DNA of 64,000 nucleotides from assembly GCA_017303875.1 (NCBI GenBank), contig JAFLBP010000005.1, forward strand, positions 1 to 64,000. Reading direction: 5' to 3'. Shown here one piece after another: positions 25,664-34,397 of the stretch. A program made the translations under genes and the position numbers. Origin of the DNA: Chitinophagales bacterium. GTDB lineage: Bacteria > Bacteroidota > Bacteroidia > Chitinophagales > Saprospiraceae. Below the pieces are notes generated by a model. It was given only the letters and a program-made list of their open reading frames with translations, made no database searches and had not been told where the DNA came from. Numbering within the stretch: position 1 is the first letter of the stretch; each line of letters starts with the position of its first letter.

Positions 25664-28600
25664 TTATTTTTTCATCCCCGCTTTCATTCTCCCCCCAATC
25701 CGCTCCTTAACACTGTCCACCAAATAATACATCATCGGCACCAGAAACACCGTCAAAATCAATGAAGAGAGCAGGCCACCGATGATGACCCAAGCCAGCC
25801 CGTTTTTCCATTCGCTGGCGGTGCCTTTTGCCAGGGCGATGGGCAACATTCCGATAGCCATCGCCAACGTGGTCATTAAAATCGGGCGCATCCGTTCCTT
25901 GCCTGCTTGGACGAGCGCATCCCGGTAGTGCAGCCCTTCGGCTTTGAGTTGGTTGGTGAAATCCACAATCAGAATGGCGTTTTTCGTCACCAAACCCATG
26001 AGCATAATCAAGCCCAAAAGGGCAAACAAACTCAGGTTGCTCAACGATAAATTCAGGGCCAAAAACGCCCCAATTGCTGCGACGGGTATGGAAAACAAGG
26101 TGACAAAAGGATATACGAAGCTATCGTACAAAGCGACCATAATCAGGTAAATCAACAAAAATGAAATCGCCAACACCCCGCCCAATGCCCCGAAACTATC
26201 GTTCTGCCGCTTGATGTCGCTGCCCCAAGTGAGGCTTATGCCTTCGGGCAAGGGATTTTTTTTCAAGTATGCCACCACCTCGTCTGCCACCGTGCCAGAT
26301 GGTCTGCCCAAGGCATCGGCGGTGAGCGTGACGGCGGGCTGGCGGTCTTTGCGCTCCAAAAGCGAGGGCGTGCGGCCTTTGACCACCTCCGCAAATTGCG
26401 CCACCTGCACGGGAGAACCCATTGGGTTGAGGATATTCAGGCGGCTTACGTCATCGAAATTGCGGCGGTCGAAATCGGCGAGCCAAATCCGTACCGGGTA
26501 TTCGGTTCCGTTTTCCGTCAGCGTGGCATCGTCATTTCCCGTAAAGGCAATGCGCAGGTTTTGCCCCGTGTAGGCGGTGTTCAGGCCTAGTCGTTGCATA
26601 CGGTCCTTGTCGGGCAGCACCTGATATTCGGGGCTGCCTTCTTCCACCGAAAGTTGCACGTTGTCCGCCCCGGGGATGCGCTGCACCACGTCTTTCAGCA
26701 CCTTCCCGGTTTCCATGACTTGTCGTGAATCGCTGCCGCTCAACGTCATTTCGACGGGTGCCGAGCGTGGCACCAAACCCAGCGTTGCCATGGAAAAACG
26801 GATGTCGGGATACTGTTTTTGCAGACCCCGCCGCAAACGGAGCATAAAATCTTCGGTACGCAGGTTGTTGAGTTCTTTTTTGCTTTTCAACTGCACTGTG
26901 AACTCGCTTTTATAGGCCACACCTACTCCCAGACTGCCGATGCCTGTGCTCGGCCCGCCCACGTTGCTAAACAGGGTTTTGACTTCTGGCTGCGCCAAAA
27001 TATGTTTTTCAATTGCTCCCGAAACGGCATTGTTGCGCTGAATCGAGGTGTTTTTTTCAAATTCTAAAGCAAAACGAAACTTCCCTTGGTCGCCCGTCGA
27101 AATTAGTTCTTTTCCGATTATGCCCTGCCGCATGATGCCCAATGTCATGGCAAAAAGCACGAGCACGATGCCCGTAAAAATCAGTTTGTGGTTTAACACC
27201 CAGCTCAACTGCCTGCCGTACCATTCGATAAATCGGTCCAACATTTTTTCAAAACCAATCAAAAAGCGGTTGAAAAGGTTGGTCGGCTGCAAGTCCTCTT
27301 TTTTGCCGATGCGGGAAGCGAGCCAGGGCGTGAGGGTAAAACCGACCAGCAAACTCGTCAGCGTGGAGGTGATGACTACCACCGAAAATTGCTTCAACAT
27401 ATCCGCCACAAACACTTGCAAAAACAGAATCGGTAAAAATACCACCACGTCCACCAGCGTAATGGACAAGGCCGAAAAACCTATTTCCATGCGCCCGTCG
27501 AAGGCGGCTTTGTGTTTTTCCTTGCCCATGTCCAAGTGGCGTTGGATGTTTTCCAAAACCACTACCGCATCGTCCACCAGGATGCCGACGATCAGCGACA
27601 TGGCCAAAAGCGTCATCAGGTTGAGCGTGTAGCCGAGTATCCACATCACCGCAAAAGCCGTGATGAGCGAGGTCGGGATTGCCACGATAACAATCAATGA
27701 ATTCCTGAAACTTCGCAAAAACAGGAGCATCACCAAAGACACGAGCAAGACCGCCAAAATCAAATCCACCACCACACTGTCAACTGCTGCAATGGTGTTG
27801 TCGGTGCTGTCGTCGGCAATGATGAATTTTGTATTGTCCCCGGTGTTTTGCTTTTCTATTTTTTCAAATGCGCTGCGCACGGCTTTCGAGACGTTCACCG
27901 CATTGGCATCGCCCTGTTTTTTGAGCAAAAGCCCTATGCCGTTTTTGCCGTTGAAACGGCTCACGGAAGTCACTTCCCGAATGCCGTCCATGACATCTGC
28001 CACGTCCTTCACATAAATCGGGCTGTTGGGCGAGGGCATGGCAATCTGCACGTTTCGAATGTGTTCAAGCGTATTGAACTTGCCGACCAGGCGCACCGAA
28101 TTGGTTTCCGTGCTGGTCTGCACATTCCCTGCGGGCAAATCCAAACCTGCACGGTTGATGGCCTCCACCACTTGCGACAGGGAGATTTTGTACAATTTCA
28201 GTTTCTCCTGATTAACCTTCACCTGTATTTCCCGCTCCTCGCCGCCCAGTAACGTGATTTCCGCCACACCTTTCAATTGTTGAATTTGTGGCAAATACTC
28301 ATCCTTCATTTTTTGATAAAAAACCGGTGCGGGCAGTTCGCTGGTTGCACTCACCGACATAATTGGCAGGTCGTTGGGCGATACTTTGCTCATCACGGGG
28401 CTTAAAATATCGGCGGGCAAATCTTTTCGGATATTGTCAATATACCGCTGGGCATCCTGCATGGCTTGGTCGAGGTCAGTGCCGTAATTCAGGTTGGCGA
28501 TGATGACCGAGGCATTGGGCAATGATTTCGTCACCAAATAATCCACGCCTTCGAGGTTGGACAAAGCATCCTCTATTTTTCGGGAAACCGAAGTTTCCAC

Positions 28601-28774
28601 TTCGTCGGGTGCTGCCCCCGGGTAGCCCGTGCGAATGACGACGACGGGCTGGTTAAAATCGGGCATCAATTCGTAACTCAAATTTTTGTAGCCAATGATG
28701 CCGAGCAAGGCAAACACGCTGAACAAAACGATGATGAGCGAAGGGCGATTGATGGAAATTTCAGTAAGGTTCAT
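25664..28774 (-). CDS. RND efflux permease (AcrB/MdtB family)
   Basis: Inner-membrane proton-driven pump, 1036 aa, the usual length. It has twelve predicted membrane segments, beginning ISINRPSLIIVLFSVFALLGIIGY (TM1), and two large periplasmic loops. The proton relay is visible as the Asp pair in MSLIVGILVDDAVVVLENIQRH (TM4, about 400). Family marks include GYPGAAPDEVETSVSRKIEDAL, AIPTSLITAFAVMWILGYTLNLMTLLAMSL and, in the second half, GLIMLMGLVTKNAILIVDFTNQL. It is the last gene of an eight-gene operon, starting 6 bases after the adaptor gene. Likely exports hydrophobic or toxic small molecules; substrate unknown. Confidence 0.96.
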   Translation of the reverse strand: MNLTEISINRPSLIIVLFSVFALLGIIGYKNLSYELMPDFNQPVVVIRTGYPGAAPDEVETSVSRKIEDALSNLEGVDYLVTKSLPNASVIIANLNYGTDLDQAMQDAQRYIDNIRKDLPADILSPVMSKVSPNDLPIMSVSATSELPAPVFYQKMKDEYLPQIQQLKGVAEITLLGGEEREIQVKVNQEKLKLYKISLSQVVEAINRAGLDLPAGNVQTSTETNSVRLVGKFNTLEHIRNVQIAMPSPNSPIYVKDVADVMDGIREVTSVSRFNGKNGIGLLLKKQGDANAVNVSKAVRSAFEKIEKQNTGDNTKFIIADDSTDNTIAAVDSVVVDLILAVLLVSLVMLLFLRSFRNSLIVIVAIPTSLITAFAVMWILGYTLNLMTLLAMSLIVGILVDDAVVVLENIQRHLDMGKEKHKAAFDGRMEIGFSALSITLVDVVVFLPILFLQVFVADMLKQFSVVVITSTLTSLLVGFTLTPWLASRIGKKEDLQPTNLFNRFLIGFEKMLDRFIEWYGRQLSWVLNHKLIFTGIVLVLFAMTLGIMRQGIIGKELISTGDQGKFRFALEFEKNTSIQRNNAVSGAIEKHILAQPEVKTLFSNVGGPSTGIGSLGVGVAYKSEFTVQLKSKKELNNLRTEDFMLRLRRGLQKQYPDIRFSMATLGLVPRSAPVEMTLSGSDSRQVMETGKVLKDVVQRIPGADNVQLSVEEGSPEYQVLPDKDRMQRLGLNTAYTGQNLRIAFTGNDDATLTENGTEYPVRIWLADFDRRNFDDVSRLNILNPMGSPVQVAQFAEVVKGRTPSLLERKDRQPAVTLTADALGRPSGTVADEVVAYLKKNPLPEGISLTWGSDIKRQNDSFGALGGVLAISFLLIYLIMVALYDSFVYPFVTLFSIPVAAIGAFLALNLSLSNLSLFALLGLIMLMGLVTKNAILIVDFTNQLKAEGLHYRDALVQAGKERMRPILMTTLAMAIGMLPIALAKGTASEWKNGLAWVIIGGLLSSLILTVFLVPMMYYLVDSVKERIGGRMKAGMKK

Positions 28775-28780
28775 GGCCGA

Positions 28781-29629
28781 TTAGTTTGAATTTGGTAAGG
28801 TAATTTTGCCAAACATCCCCGCCCGCAGCGCATGGTTTGGGAGATTTTTTACCGTGAACTGCACCGGAAAACTGTTGCCCACGTTGGCTTTGCTGGCAAT
28901 CAGGGTTACTTTTCCGGAAAGCGGTTTGTCGGGAAAAACATCAGCAATGATTTTATGGCTATGCCCTAATTTGAAATATTTCAAATCATTTTCAGGCACA
29001 TTGACCGTGAATTTCAACTGCCCAATGTCGAGTATGTGCAACAGCGGAACGCCCGGCGCAGCAAAGCCTCCCTCCTCGCTCAATTTGGCGAAAACGACTC
29101 CGTTGAATGGCGATTTGATAGTCGTTTTATGGATTTGTTCCTGAATGGTCGCCCGTTGCACCTGGGCAGATTTCAAGCCTAATTGGGCTTTTTCCAATTG
29201 AATACCTTGCACCGCATCGGCTTTCGCCAAAATGGAATAGCGGTTCACATCCGCCGTGAGGCCCTCAATTTGCACGTCCACCGATTGCAATTGCAACTGC
29301 AACAGGGAATTATCTAACTGCACCAAAGTCTGCCCCTTGCCGACCACGCTGCCCGCGTCCACCATGATTTTGTTGATTTTGCCCTGCATCTCTGCGCTGA
29401 TTTTGGTCTCCCGGTTTGGCTCAAAAACGCCCGTGAATTGCAGGTCGCTTGATGCGGCCGGGGGCAAAGGGTCCATCGGTTTACTGTTGGGTACGGGTGT
29501 TTCGGCGGGCTCGTGTTGATATACCCGTTCCGCTGAAATTGCTTTGTTTTTTTTCAATTTGAACGCAATGCCACCAACAATCCCAATCAAAATGACGGCA
29601 GGTATCAAGAAGGAAAGTATTTTTTTCAT
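28781..29629 (-). CDS. RND efflux periplasmic adaptor
   Basis: Links the RND pump to the TolC channel. An N-terminal anchor ILSFLIPAVILIGIVGGIAF (about 4-23) is followed by the lipoyl/barrel-sandwich half-motifs KISAEMQGKINKIMVDAGSVVGKGQTLVQLD (about 77-107), a short coiled-coil hairpin (about 108-165) and TTIKSPFNGVVFAKLSEEGGF (about 167-187). A beta-barrel domain ends at HALRAGMFGKITLP. At 282 aa it is shorter than most family members (350-400) because the C-terminal membrane-proximal domain is missing. It lies 3 bases after the TolC gene and 6 before the permease. Confidence 0.94.
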   Translation of the reverse strand: MKKILSFLIPAVILIGIVGGIAFKLKKNKAISAERVYQHEPAETPVPNSKPMDPLPPAASSDLQFTGVFEPNRETKISAEMQGKINKIMVDAGSVVGKGQTLVQLDNSLLQLQLQSVDVQIEGLTADVNRYSILAKADAVQGIQLEKAQLGLKSAQVQRATIQEQIHKTTIKSPFNGVVFAKLSEEGGFAAPGVPLLHILDIGQLKFTVNVPENDLKYFKLGHSHKIIADVFPDKPLSGKVTLIASKANVGNSFPVQFTVKNLPNHALRAGMFGKITLPNSN

Positions 29630-29632
29630 CGT

Positions 29633-30955
29633 TTAATTTTTGATTGAACCGGATGCTTTTTTGAGTTCCAAATCGGCTTTCAGGTAGTCCACGAGGAGGT
29701 TGAGGTAGTTTTGTTGGGCTTCCCGCAAGGCGTTGTCTGCCAACAAAATATCCGTGAGCGTTGCCGTGCCCTGTTGCTGTTGCAGGAGCGTTTGCTGATA
29801 GACCGATTTTGCCAGTTCGATTTGCTGTGCGGCAGCGGGGAGGTTGGCGACAGTGGCGTTTTTTTGCAAAATTGCGTTGGCGAGCATCAGGTTGTTTTGC
29901 GCCTGCACGTTTGCTGATTGGAGCCGATTGCTTTCCAGTTCTGCCTCTTTTTGAGCGATTTGGTGACGGGTTACTTTGTTCCAAAGCGGGTAGGTTGCCT
30001 GTGCGCCGATGAAGCCAATTGGGAAAATCTTGAAGAACGGTTCTGGCTGTTTGAAATAACCAAACCCTGAAAGACCATAATTGGCGACCACCGAAACACT
30101 CGGCAACCTGGATTTTTTGATGGTATTCAACTCGCTGGCCAACAGTCGATTTTGGGTCTGCACGATGCGGGCATCCAACGACGGCAAAACGGTATATTCA
30201 TTTTTTTCGCCCTGCGCAATCGCTGTTTGCACCGCCAAAGGCGCATCCAAATTCTTGCCCATGAAAAACTTCAAACCATTAAGCACCTGTGCTGATTTGC
30301 TGTCCAATTGCGAGCGTTGGGTTTGCAGTTGGGCTTGTTGCAATTCGATTTTGCCCACGTCCGTGCCTTTTGCCAATCCTTGCGCCCGCAACAATTTTAT
30401 ATTGGCGAGAAGGCGACTGGTGTTGACCAAATTGGAGTCTACAAAAAGGAGTTGGTACTGCAAAATCTGGGCGTTGTAATACAAGTTTGTCACCTCAAAA
30501 ATGACTTGCTCTTCGCTTTTTTCAACCTGTAAATTGCTCAGTTCACTTGCGATTTCGGTGGCATTTATGCCCCCCCTGATTTGCGGATTGTAAAGCGGCA
30601 TAGCCAACTGCACGTTGATGCCGAGGTTGTGCGGCACGCCGAATTGCGCCTCTTTGTACAGCCCTTCGGGGCCGTTGAAAACCGACAAGGGCAAGAGTTG
30701 GTAAGGCAGATTCGTGAAAAACTTGTAGTCTGCCGATGCCGTTGCCTTGGGCAACAGCATCGCCTTTGCTTCCTGCCGTTTGAGTTGGCTGAGGCTCAGG
30801 TTGTTCCTGCCGACTTGCAGGTTTTTGTTGTTGAGCAAAGCCGTTTCGACGCATTGCTGCAAGGTCATGGTCTGCGCTTGTGTGGCGTTTTGTGCCCCAA
30901 AACCAAGCGCAAACCAGACCATGAATCGCAGCGTGTGAATATTCACTAACTTCAT
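29633..30955 (-). CDS. TolC family outer-membrane efflux protein
   Basis: Outer-membrane/periplasmic channel of the tripartite pump. 440 aa with signal peptide ending QNATQAQ. Two OEP repeats of long helices are visible: TLQQCVETALLNNKNLQVGRNNL at the N-terminus and the Gln/Ala-rich pattern AQKEAELESNRLQSANVQAQNN plus QQQQGTATLTDILLADNALREAQQNYLNLLVDYLKADLEL near the end. Tightly spaced between the cupin lipoprotein gene (14 bases) and the adaptor gene (3 bases). Confidence 0.94.
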   Translation of the reverse strand: MKLVNIHTLRFMVWFALGFGAQNATQAQTMTLQQCVETALLNNKNLQVGRNNLSLSQLKRQEAKAMLLPKATASADYKFFTNLPYQLLPLSVFNGPEGLYKEAQFGVPHNLGINVQLAMPLYNPQIRGGINATEIASELSNLQVEKSEEQVIFEVTNLYYNAQILQYQLLFVDSNLVNTSRLLANIKLLRAQGLAKGTDVGKIELQQAQLQTQRSQLDSKSAQVLNGLKFFMGKNLDAPLAVQTAIAQGEKNEYTVLPSLDARIVQTQNRLLASELNTIKKSRLPSVSVVANYGLSGFGYFKQPEPFFKIFPIGFIGAQATYPLWNKVTRHQIAQKEAELESNRLQSANVQAQNNLMLANAILQKNATVANLPAAAQQIELAKSVYQQTLLQQQQGTATLTDILLADNALREAQQNYLNLLVDYLKADLELKKASGSIKN

Positions 30956-30969
30956 CGGATAAATTTTTT

Positions 30970-31365
30970 TTACTTGATGAGCAAGAGTTGGCTGTCCTGC
31001 ACCCCTTTCACCCAGTGCATTACCAGGGGTTCGATTTTGACGAAATCGCCATTAGTGAGGGTTTGCTTGAAGCCTTTTTCGTTTTCAAAAACAACTTCGC
31101 CCGCCACACAAACCAAGAGTGCTTCTACTTTGGTGATGTGCTTGTCGAGCAGCCCGTCCTTTTTGATTTGCAAGGCAGCGACTGTGCCTTCCTGCCCTTT
31201 GAAAATTGGTTTTGCGGAGACGGGTTTGGTGGCTTCGTGCATGGAACTGATGTTGGTCATTGTCCGATTGTTTAAATTGTTAAAACTGCCGTTTGACGGA
31301 TTTTTATGCATGGCGCAACTTGCCATGAAAAGCGAAAAAGCGGATAAAATGAGTGTGATTTTCAT
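30970..31365 (-). CDS. small cupin-fold lipoprotein
   Basis: 131 aa. Leader MKITLILSAFSLFMASC with lipobox MASC (C17) predicts lipid anchoring. The rest fits a single cupin barrel: DGLLDKHITKVEALLVCVAGEVVFENEKG (about 71-98) has the H in the first cupin position and G of the turn; TNGDFVKIEPLVMHWVKGVQDSQLLLI is the second motif with a His. Metal binding is possible. The position between the TetR and TolC genes suggests a role in the stress or efflux response of this operon, but no specific function can be named. Confidence 0.8.
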   Translation of the reverse strand: MKITLILSAFSLFMASCAMHKNPSNGSFNNLNNRTMTNISSMHEATKPVSAKPIFKGQEGTVAALQIKKDGLLDKHITKVEALLVCVAGEVVFENEKGFKQTLTNGDFVKIEPLVMHWVKGVQDSQLLLIK

Positions 31366-31374
31366 GTTGGAAAT

Positions 31375-31974
31375 TTAATTTTTGATGAGTGTTGAAATAG
31401 CATGGAGCATGTTTTTCCCCTGCCGTTCAATATCAAACTGAAAATTGGCAATGCGCCATTTGAACATTTGCAAGCGAAAACTGCCCATGATGATGTGCAT
31501 CAGTTCTTCGGTCGTGATGGTGTTGGTGAAAAATCCCTGCTGCTGCCCCTGCATGACAACTGGCATTAAATGCTTCATTTTCACCTGCATAATGCGGAAG
31601 ATGGAAGCATTGATGTTTTGGCGGTCATCCAATAGTCCGTCCGAAAAAACGGCGACCACGAAATGCGGTTTTTGGGCAAAAAAAGTGAATTGGTCGAGGA
31701 AAATGCTTTCCAGGTTTTCCAAGGGGTTTTTGTGGTTGGAAATGGCTTTTTGCAATCTTTTGTCCATGTTCTCCGCCAAATATCCCAACATAGCGACTAC
31801 GATTGCTTCTTTGCTCTCGAAATGGCGGTAAATGGCGCTTTCTGAAAAGCCCATTTCCTTAGCCAGGTTCTTGATGGTCAGTCCGACAACGCCTGAAACA
31901 GTCAGGATTTTACCCGCCGCTTCGATGATTTCTAATTGACGGTCGGTGATGGTATTTGAAAGCATATTGTTCAA
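31375..31974 (-). CDS. TetR/AcrR family transcriptional regulator
   Basis: 199 aa. The N-terminal helix-turn-helix is clear: TDRQLEIIEAAGKILTVSGVVGLTIKNLAKEMGFSESAIYRHFESKEAIVVAML (about 9-62). The C-terminal ligand domain is divergent, as usual. It lies inside the efflux operon, 3 bases after dps and 9 before the cupin gene, so it probably represses the whole unit including itself, with the pump substrate or a stress ligand as inducer. That regulation is inferred from family and position. Confidence 0.95.
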   Translation of the reverse strand: MNNMLSNTITDRQLEIIEAAGKILTVSGVVGLTIKNLAKEMGFSESAIYRHFESKEAIVVAMLGYLAENMDKRLQKAISNHKNPLENLESIFLDQFTFFAQKPHFVVAVFSDGLLDDRQNINASIFRIMQVKMKHLMPVVMQGQQQGFFTNTITTEELMHIIMGSFRLQMFKWRIANFQFDIERQGKNMLHAISTLIKN

Positions 31975-31977
31975 AGA

Positions 31978-32454
31978 TTAATTTTTCAAAAAAGCAGAAT
32001 ACATCCACACCTGTTTTTCCTGAAAACGAATGTAATCGCTCATCAGGGCATTGGTGCCTTCATCGTTGGCCTCAGCGGAGAGGCTCAAAATTTCCCGTTG
32101 TAAAATGATGACCGATTTAAAAGCCTCCAAAATCTGGCGCACCGCCTCGATACCGTCAGATATTTTTTCGCTTTCCTTAATAGCCGAATGTTTGGCGTAC
32201 TTTGAATAATTGTGCTCCGGGGTAAATCCCAAGGTCAAAATACGTTCAGCCACTTCGTCAATTTTCAGCAAGAGGTCGTTGTAGAGTTCCTCAAATTTGA
32301 GGTGCAGTTCAAAGAATTTTTCCCCTTTGATGTTCCAATGAAAGCCACGGGTATTTTGATAAAAAATGGAATAATTCGCCAATAAAACATTGAGCTTTTC
32401 GGCCAGTTTTTGGGTTGCGGCTTCGTTCAAGCCGATTGCATTTAAGTTGCTCAT
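31978..32454 (-). CDS. dps: Dps family ferritin-like DNA-protection protein
   Basis: 158 aa, normal Dps size. Dps proteins form 12-mers that oxidise and store iron with hydrogen peroxide and protect DNA. The intersubunit ferroxidase residues are visible in FYQNTRGFHWNIKGEKFFELHLKFEELYNDLLLKIDEVAERIL (about 36-73: H, then D and E of IDEVAER). The C-terminus is short and not Lys-rich, so DNA binding through a tail is unlikely. It is unusual in being cotranscribed with a TetR regulator and an RND pump. Confidence 0.94.
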   Translation of the reverse strand: MSNLNAIGLNEAATQKLAEKLNVLLANYSIFYQNTRGFHWNIKGEKFFELHLKFEELYNDLLLKIDEVAERILTLGFTPEHNYSKYAKHSAIKESEKISDGIEAVRQILEAFKSVIILQREILSLSAEANDEGTNALMSDYIRFQEKQVWMYSAFLKN

Positions 32455-32468
32455 AATTTTAATTTTTT

Positions 32469-33212
32469 TTAAAGTTCACCACGCTCCCCTTCGAGCCAAC
32501 GGCGCATCATCACCCGCTCTTCGGGAGTTTGTTTGAAAGGAATGTTTCCAGCCAAAAAATTTAAAAACCTATCCCAAAGATTATCATTTTTATTAGCCTC
32601 TTCCTCAATCTCCTTTACGGCTTGGAGGTATTCCACTCTGTATTTATTGGCTTCCAAAAGATTGAAGGAAGGAGGAATATGCTTGGCAATGGTATTCAGC
32701 AAAATTTCTGATTCTACTTTCTGGAAGTTTTGCATCATTTTCACCTTAATGTATGCGGATTCGCCCACGCCTTGAACGATGTGTATATTGGACTGAATGA
32801 CATTCCAAACATCTTTCCAATTAGCCGCAGCATCAGCATTGACAAAATGCTTTTCAGGATATTTTGCAATATTGACGAATACGCTCGCTGTTGAGCCGAT
32901 TGCATCATTGAACACACGCCAAGCCAGGTCTATATCTTGTTCAGATGTCTTTCCCGAATGAATGAATTGCTTAAAAATGTCAAATTGTTGTTGTACCTGT
33001 GAGATTATTTGCTGTAATTGGCGGTAGTCGTCTTCAAAGGCCGTTTTTCCAGAATCCGTACCCATTTCGACCAACATAGCACGGGCATCATCCAAAAGAT
33101 TATTGACAGATTCTTTGGTTTTCCCAAGCATCTCCCAGTTGGTTTGAATTGCATTTGTCAAATGCCGCAGTTTAATGATTGCGGCAAATTGTTTATTGGT
33201 TGAATTTTTCAT
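32469..33212 (-). CDS. helical protein of unknown function
   Basis: 247 aa, not recognised. Predicted to be almost entirely alpha-helical with heptad-like stretches (QLQQIISQVQQQFDIFKQFIH, KYRVEYLQAVKEIEEEANK); there is no signal peptide or membrane segment. The C-terminal NIPFKQTPEERVMMRRWLEGERGEL resembles the end of a membrane- or partner-binding helix. It overlaps the end of the upstream 4-TM gene by 4 bases and precedes dps by 14, so it belongs to the stress/efflux operon. Confidence 0.85.
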   Translation of the reverse strand: MKNSTNKQFAAIIKLRHLTNAIQTNWEMLGKTKESVNNLLDDARAMLVEMGTDSGKTAFEDDYRQLQQIISQVQQQFDIFKQFIHSGKTSEQDIDLAWRVFNDAIGSTASVFVNIAKYPEKHFVNADAAANWKDVWNVIQSNIHIVQGVGESAYIKVKMMQNFQKVESEILLNTIAKHIPPSFNLLEANKYRVEYLQAVKEIEEEANKNDNLWDRFLNFLAGNIPFKQTPEERVMMRRWLEGERGEL

Positions 33213-33619
33213 AAATTCTGATTTTTAATTTTTAAAAATGAAACTCCCATCCAAATCACCGAAGCCGTCATGGCGATAGCACCGATAAGCACGAGTGCGG
33301 GCGGCAAGCCGAAATAGACTTCCGACAAAATGCCTATCGGCATCAAAAGCCCTGTGAGTGCCAACCACGAGATGGTTTTGACATTGGACAATTGCGGCTC
33401 AAAGCGCATCAAAAGGTAGCCAATCAGGATGTTGAGAAAAGCAAACAGGTTGCCGTGGACGTGCGCCAAGCGGGACTCAAAGTGCTTGCCAACGGAGTAA
33501 CTGTTCACCCATGCCTCTTTGTCTGGTGCAAAATCCCGAAGATAAATCAGCAGAAACCCATAGGCCATAAAGAGACCCATGGTGAGGAAGCCGATTGCGA
33601 TGTTGTTTTTACCGGTCAT
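33209..33619 (-). CDS. four-helix integral membrane protein, first gene of efflux operon
   Basis: 136 aa with four predicted membrane segments (about 7-26, 55-70, 83-100 and 106-128). The pattern HFESRLAHVHGNLFAFLNILIGYLL contains two His near the membrane face, as in haem- or metal-coordinating helices. I do not recognise the family. The stop overlaps the next gene by 4 bases. It opens the eight-gene operon that includes dps, tetR and the RND pump, so an envelope-stress role is possible. Confidence 0.85.
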   Translation of the reverse strand: MTGKNNIAIGFLTMGLFMAYGFLLIYLRDFAPDKEAWVNSYSVGKHFESRLAHVHGNLFAFLNILIGYLLMRFEPQLSNVKTISWLALTGLLMPIGILSEVYFGLPPALVLIGAIAMTASVIWMGVSFLKIKNQNL

Positions 33620-33656
33620 TTTTGAAATTTTTTATGTTAGCGAATATTCACCCTGC

Positions 33657-33666
33657 AAAGGTGAGG
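33657..33666 (-). promoter_or_regulatory. possible promoter of the eight-gene operon
   Basis: Minus-strand TCACCTTTGC has CACCTTTG, one mismatch to the -7 consensus, with about 38 bases to the first start codon. No clear -33 TTTG. Confidence 0.35.
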
Positions 33667-33845
33667 CATAGAGATTTTAACCGCAGTGATGCTCGTCACT
33701 CTGGAAGGAGACTTTTGTCGGGGATGGAGAATGGCTGGTTGCTGTAAGTACCGGGAGAATGGTTGTGATTTTGGGAAAAGGTGGGGTTCAGGCGGCTGCC
33801 CGCCGAATCTACTCCCGTGATTCCGTCGGGGTTTATGCCCCTTGC

Positions 33846-33930
33846 GTCTCGGTCGGCGTCCCGGTTTTTATATTTATATTGCCTCGGTCGGTGTCCCGGT
33901 TTATTTATTTCATTCGCCTCGGTGCGCAGG
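33846..33930. repeat. degenerate 35-bp tandem repeats
   Basis: Units beginning GTCTCGGTCGGCGTCCCGGT at 33846 and GCCTCGGTCGGTGTCCCGGT at 33881, plus a partial third GCCTCGG at 33916, keep a 35-base period; each is a GC-rich block followed by an AT-rich block (TTTATATTTATATT). A weaker related stretch precedes at about 33821-33845. Confidence 0.65.
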
Positions 33931-34085
33931 TGAGTCGGGGTCTTTTATCTTTTCTTGTAGCAGCTAACTCAGTTTAACCGTAACCCGCAATATACAGCTA
34001 GAGACCCACATAGCCACACATACAATTGCCGCAAGCTAACTTATATAGCTGCATAGCCGCAACTGTCGGCTGGATCCACCCACCC

Positions 34086-34193
34086 AAAAAAACACCCAAC
34101 ACCGGCCTCCAAAGAACCGATGTTGGGTAGCAGTATGGCAGGGGTTCGTTAAGCATGGCGCGTAACATTTAATTTTTAGGTTTGGCAAATATA
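34086..34193 (-). ncRNA. candidate small RNA with own promoter and terminator
   Basis: The minus strand has TATATTTGC at 34185-34193 (perfect -7 box), TTTG at 34215-34218 with a 21-base spacer, and about 60 bases downstream an intrinsic terminator: ACCCAACATCGG (34117-34128) pairs at 11 of 12 positions with 34094-34105, then GTTTTTTT. The predicted transcript is about 90 bases. The short frame inside it (MLNEPLPYCYPT...) has no family features and runs through the terminator. The subtilase gene ends about 350 bases upstream of this on the same strand with its own hairpin. I found no SRP, 6S or tmRNA signature. Confidence 0.5.
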
Positions 34194-34214
34194 CGTGCGT
34201 ACCCTTTATTTTTC

Positions 34215-34218
34215 CAAA
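34215..34218 (-). promoter_or_regulatory. -33 element (TTTG) of the candidate small RNA promoter
   Basis: TTTG on the minus strand, 21 bases upstream of the TATATTTGC box at 34185-34193; the same spacing is seen at the subtilase promoter. Confidence 0.45.
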
Positions 34219-34397
34219 TCATCCAGCGGACTTTTTAGCTTATCCCATCCTTTTTTCATAATATTCGTGTATATCCCGATAGGCTTATCTGCTTTCGCGA
34301 CCCAGCAAATCCTGAATTATCGTAAATCAAGATCTTGCGTGTTTTAGTGTTTTTGAAAATGCCGGACGCGGAGCCATTCGTGGCAACTTTTAATAAC

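Noticed and set aside
33759..33977. 72-codon plus-strand open frame
   Set aside because: Made of the 35-bp tandem repeats; no homology-like features.
34086..34193. SRP RNA
   Set aside because: GCATGCTTAACGAACC is vaguely reminiscent of an SRP RNA arm, but the conserved GGAA-type tetraloop helix with AGCAG is missing, so I keep only the neutral small-RNA call.
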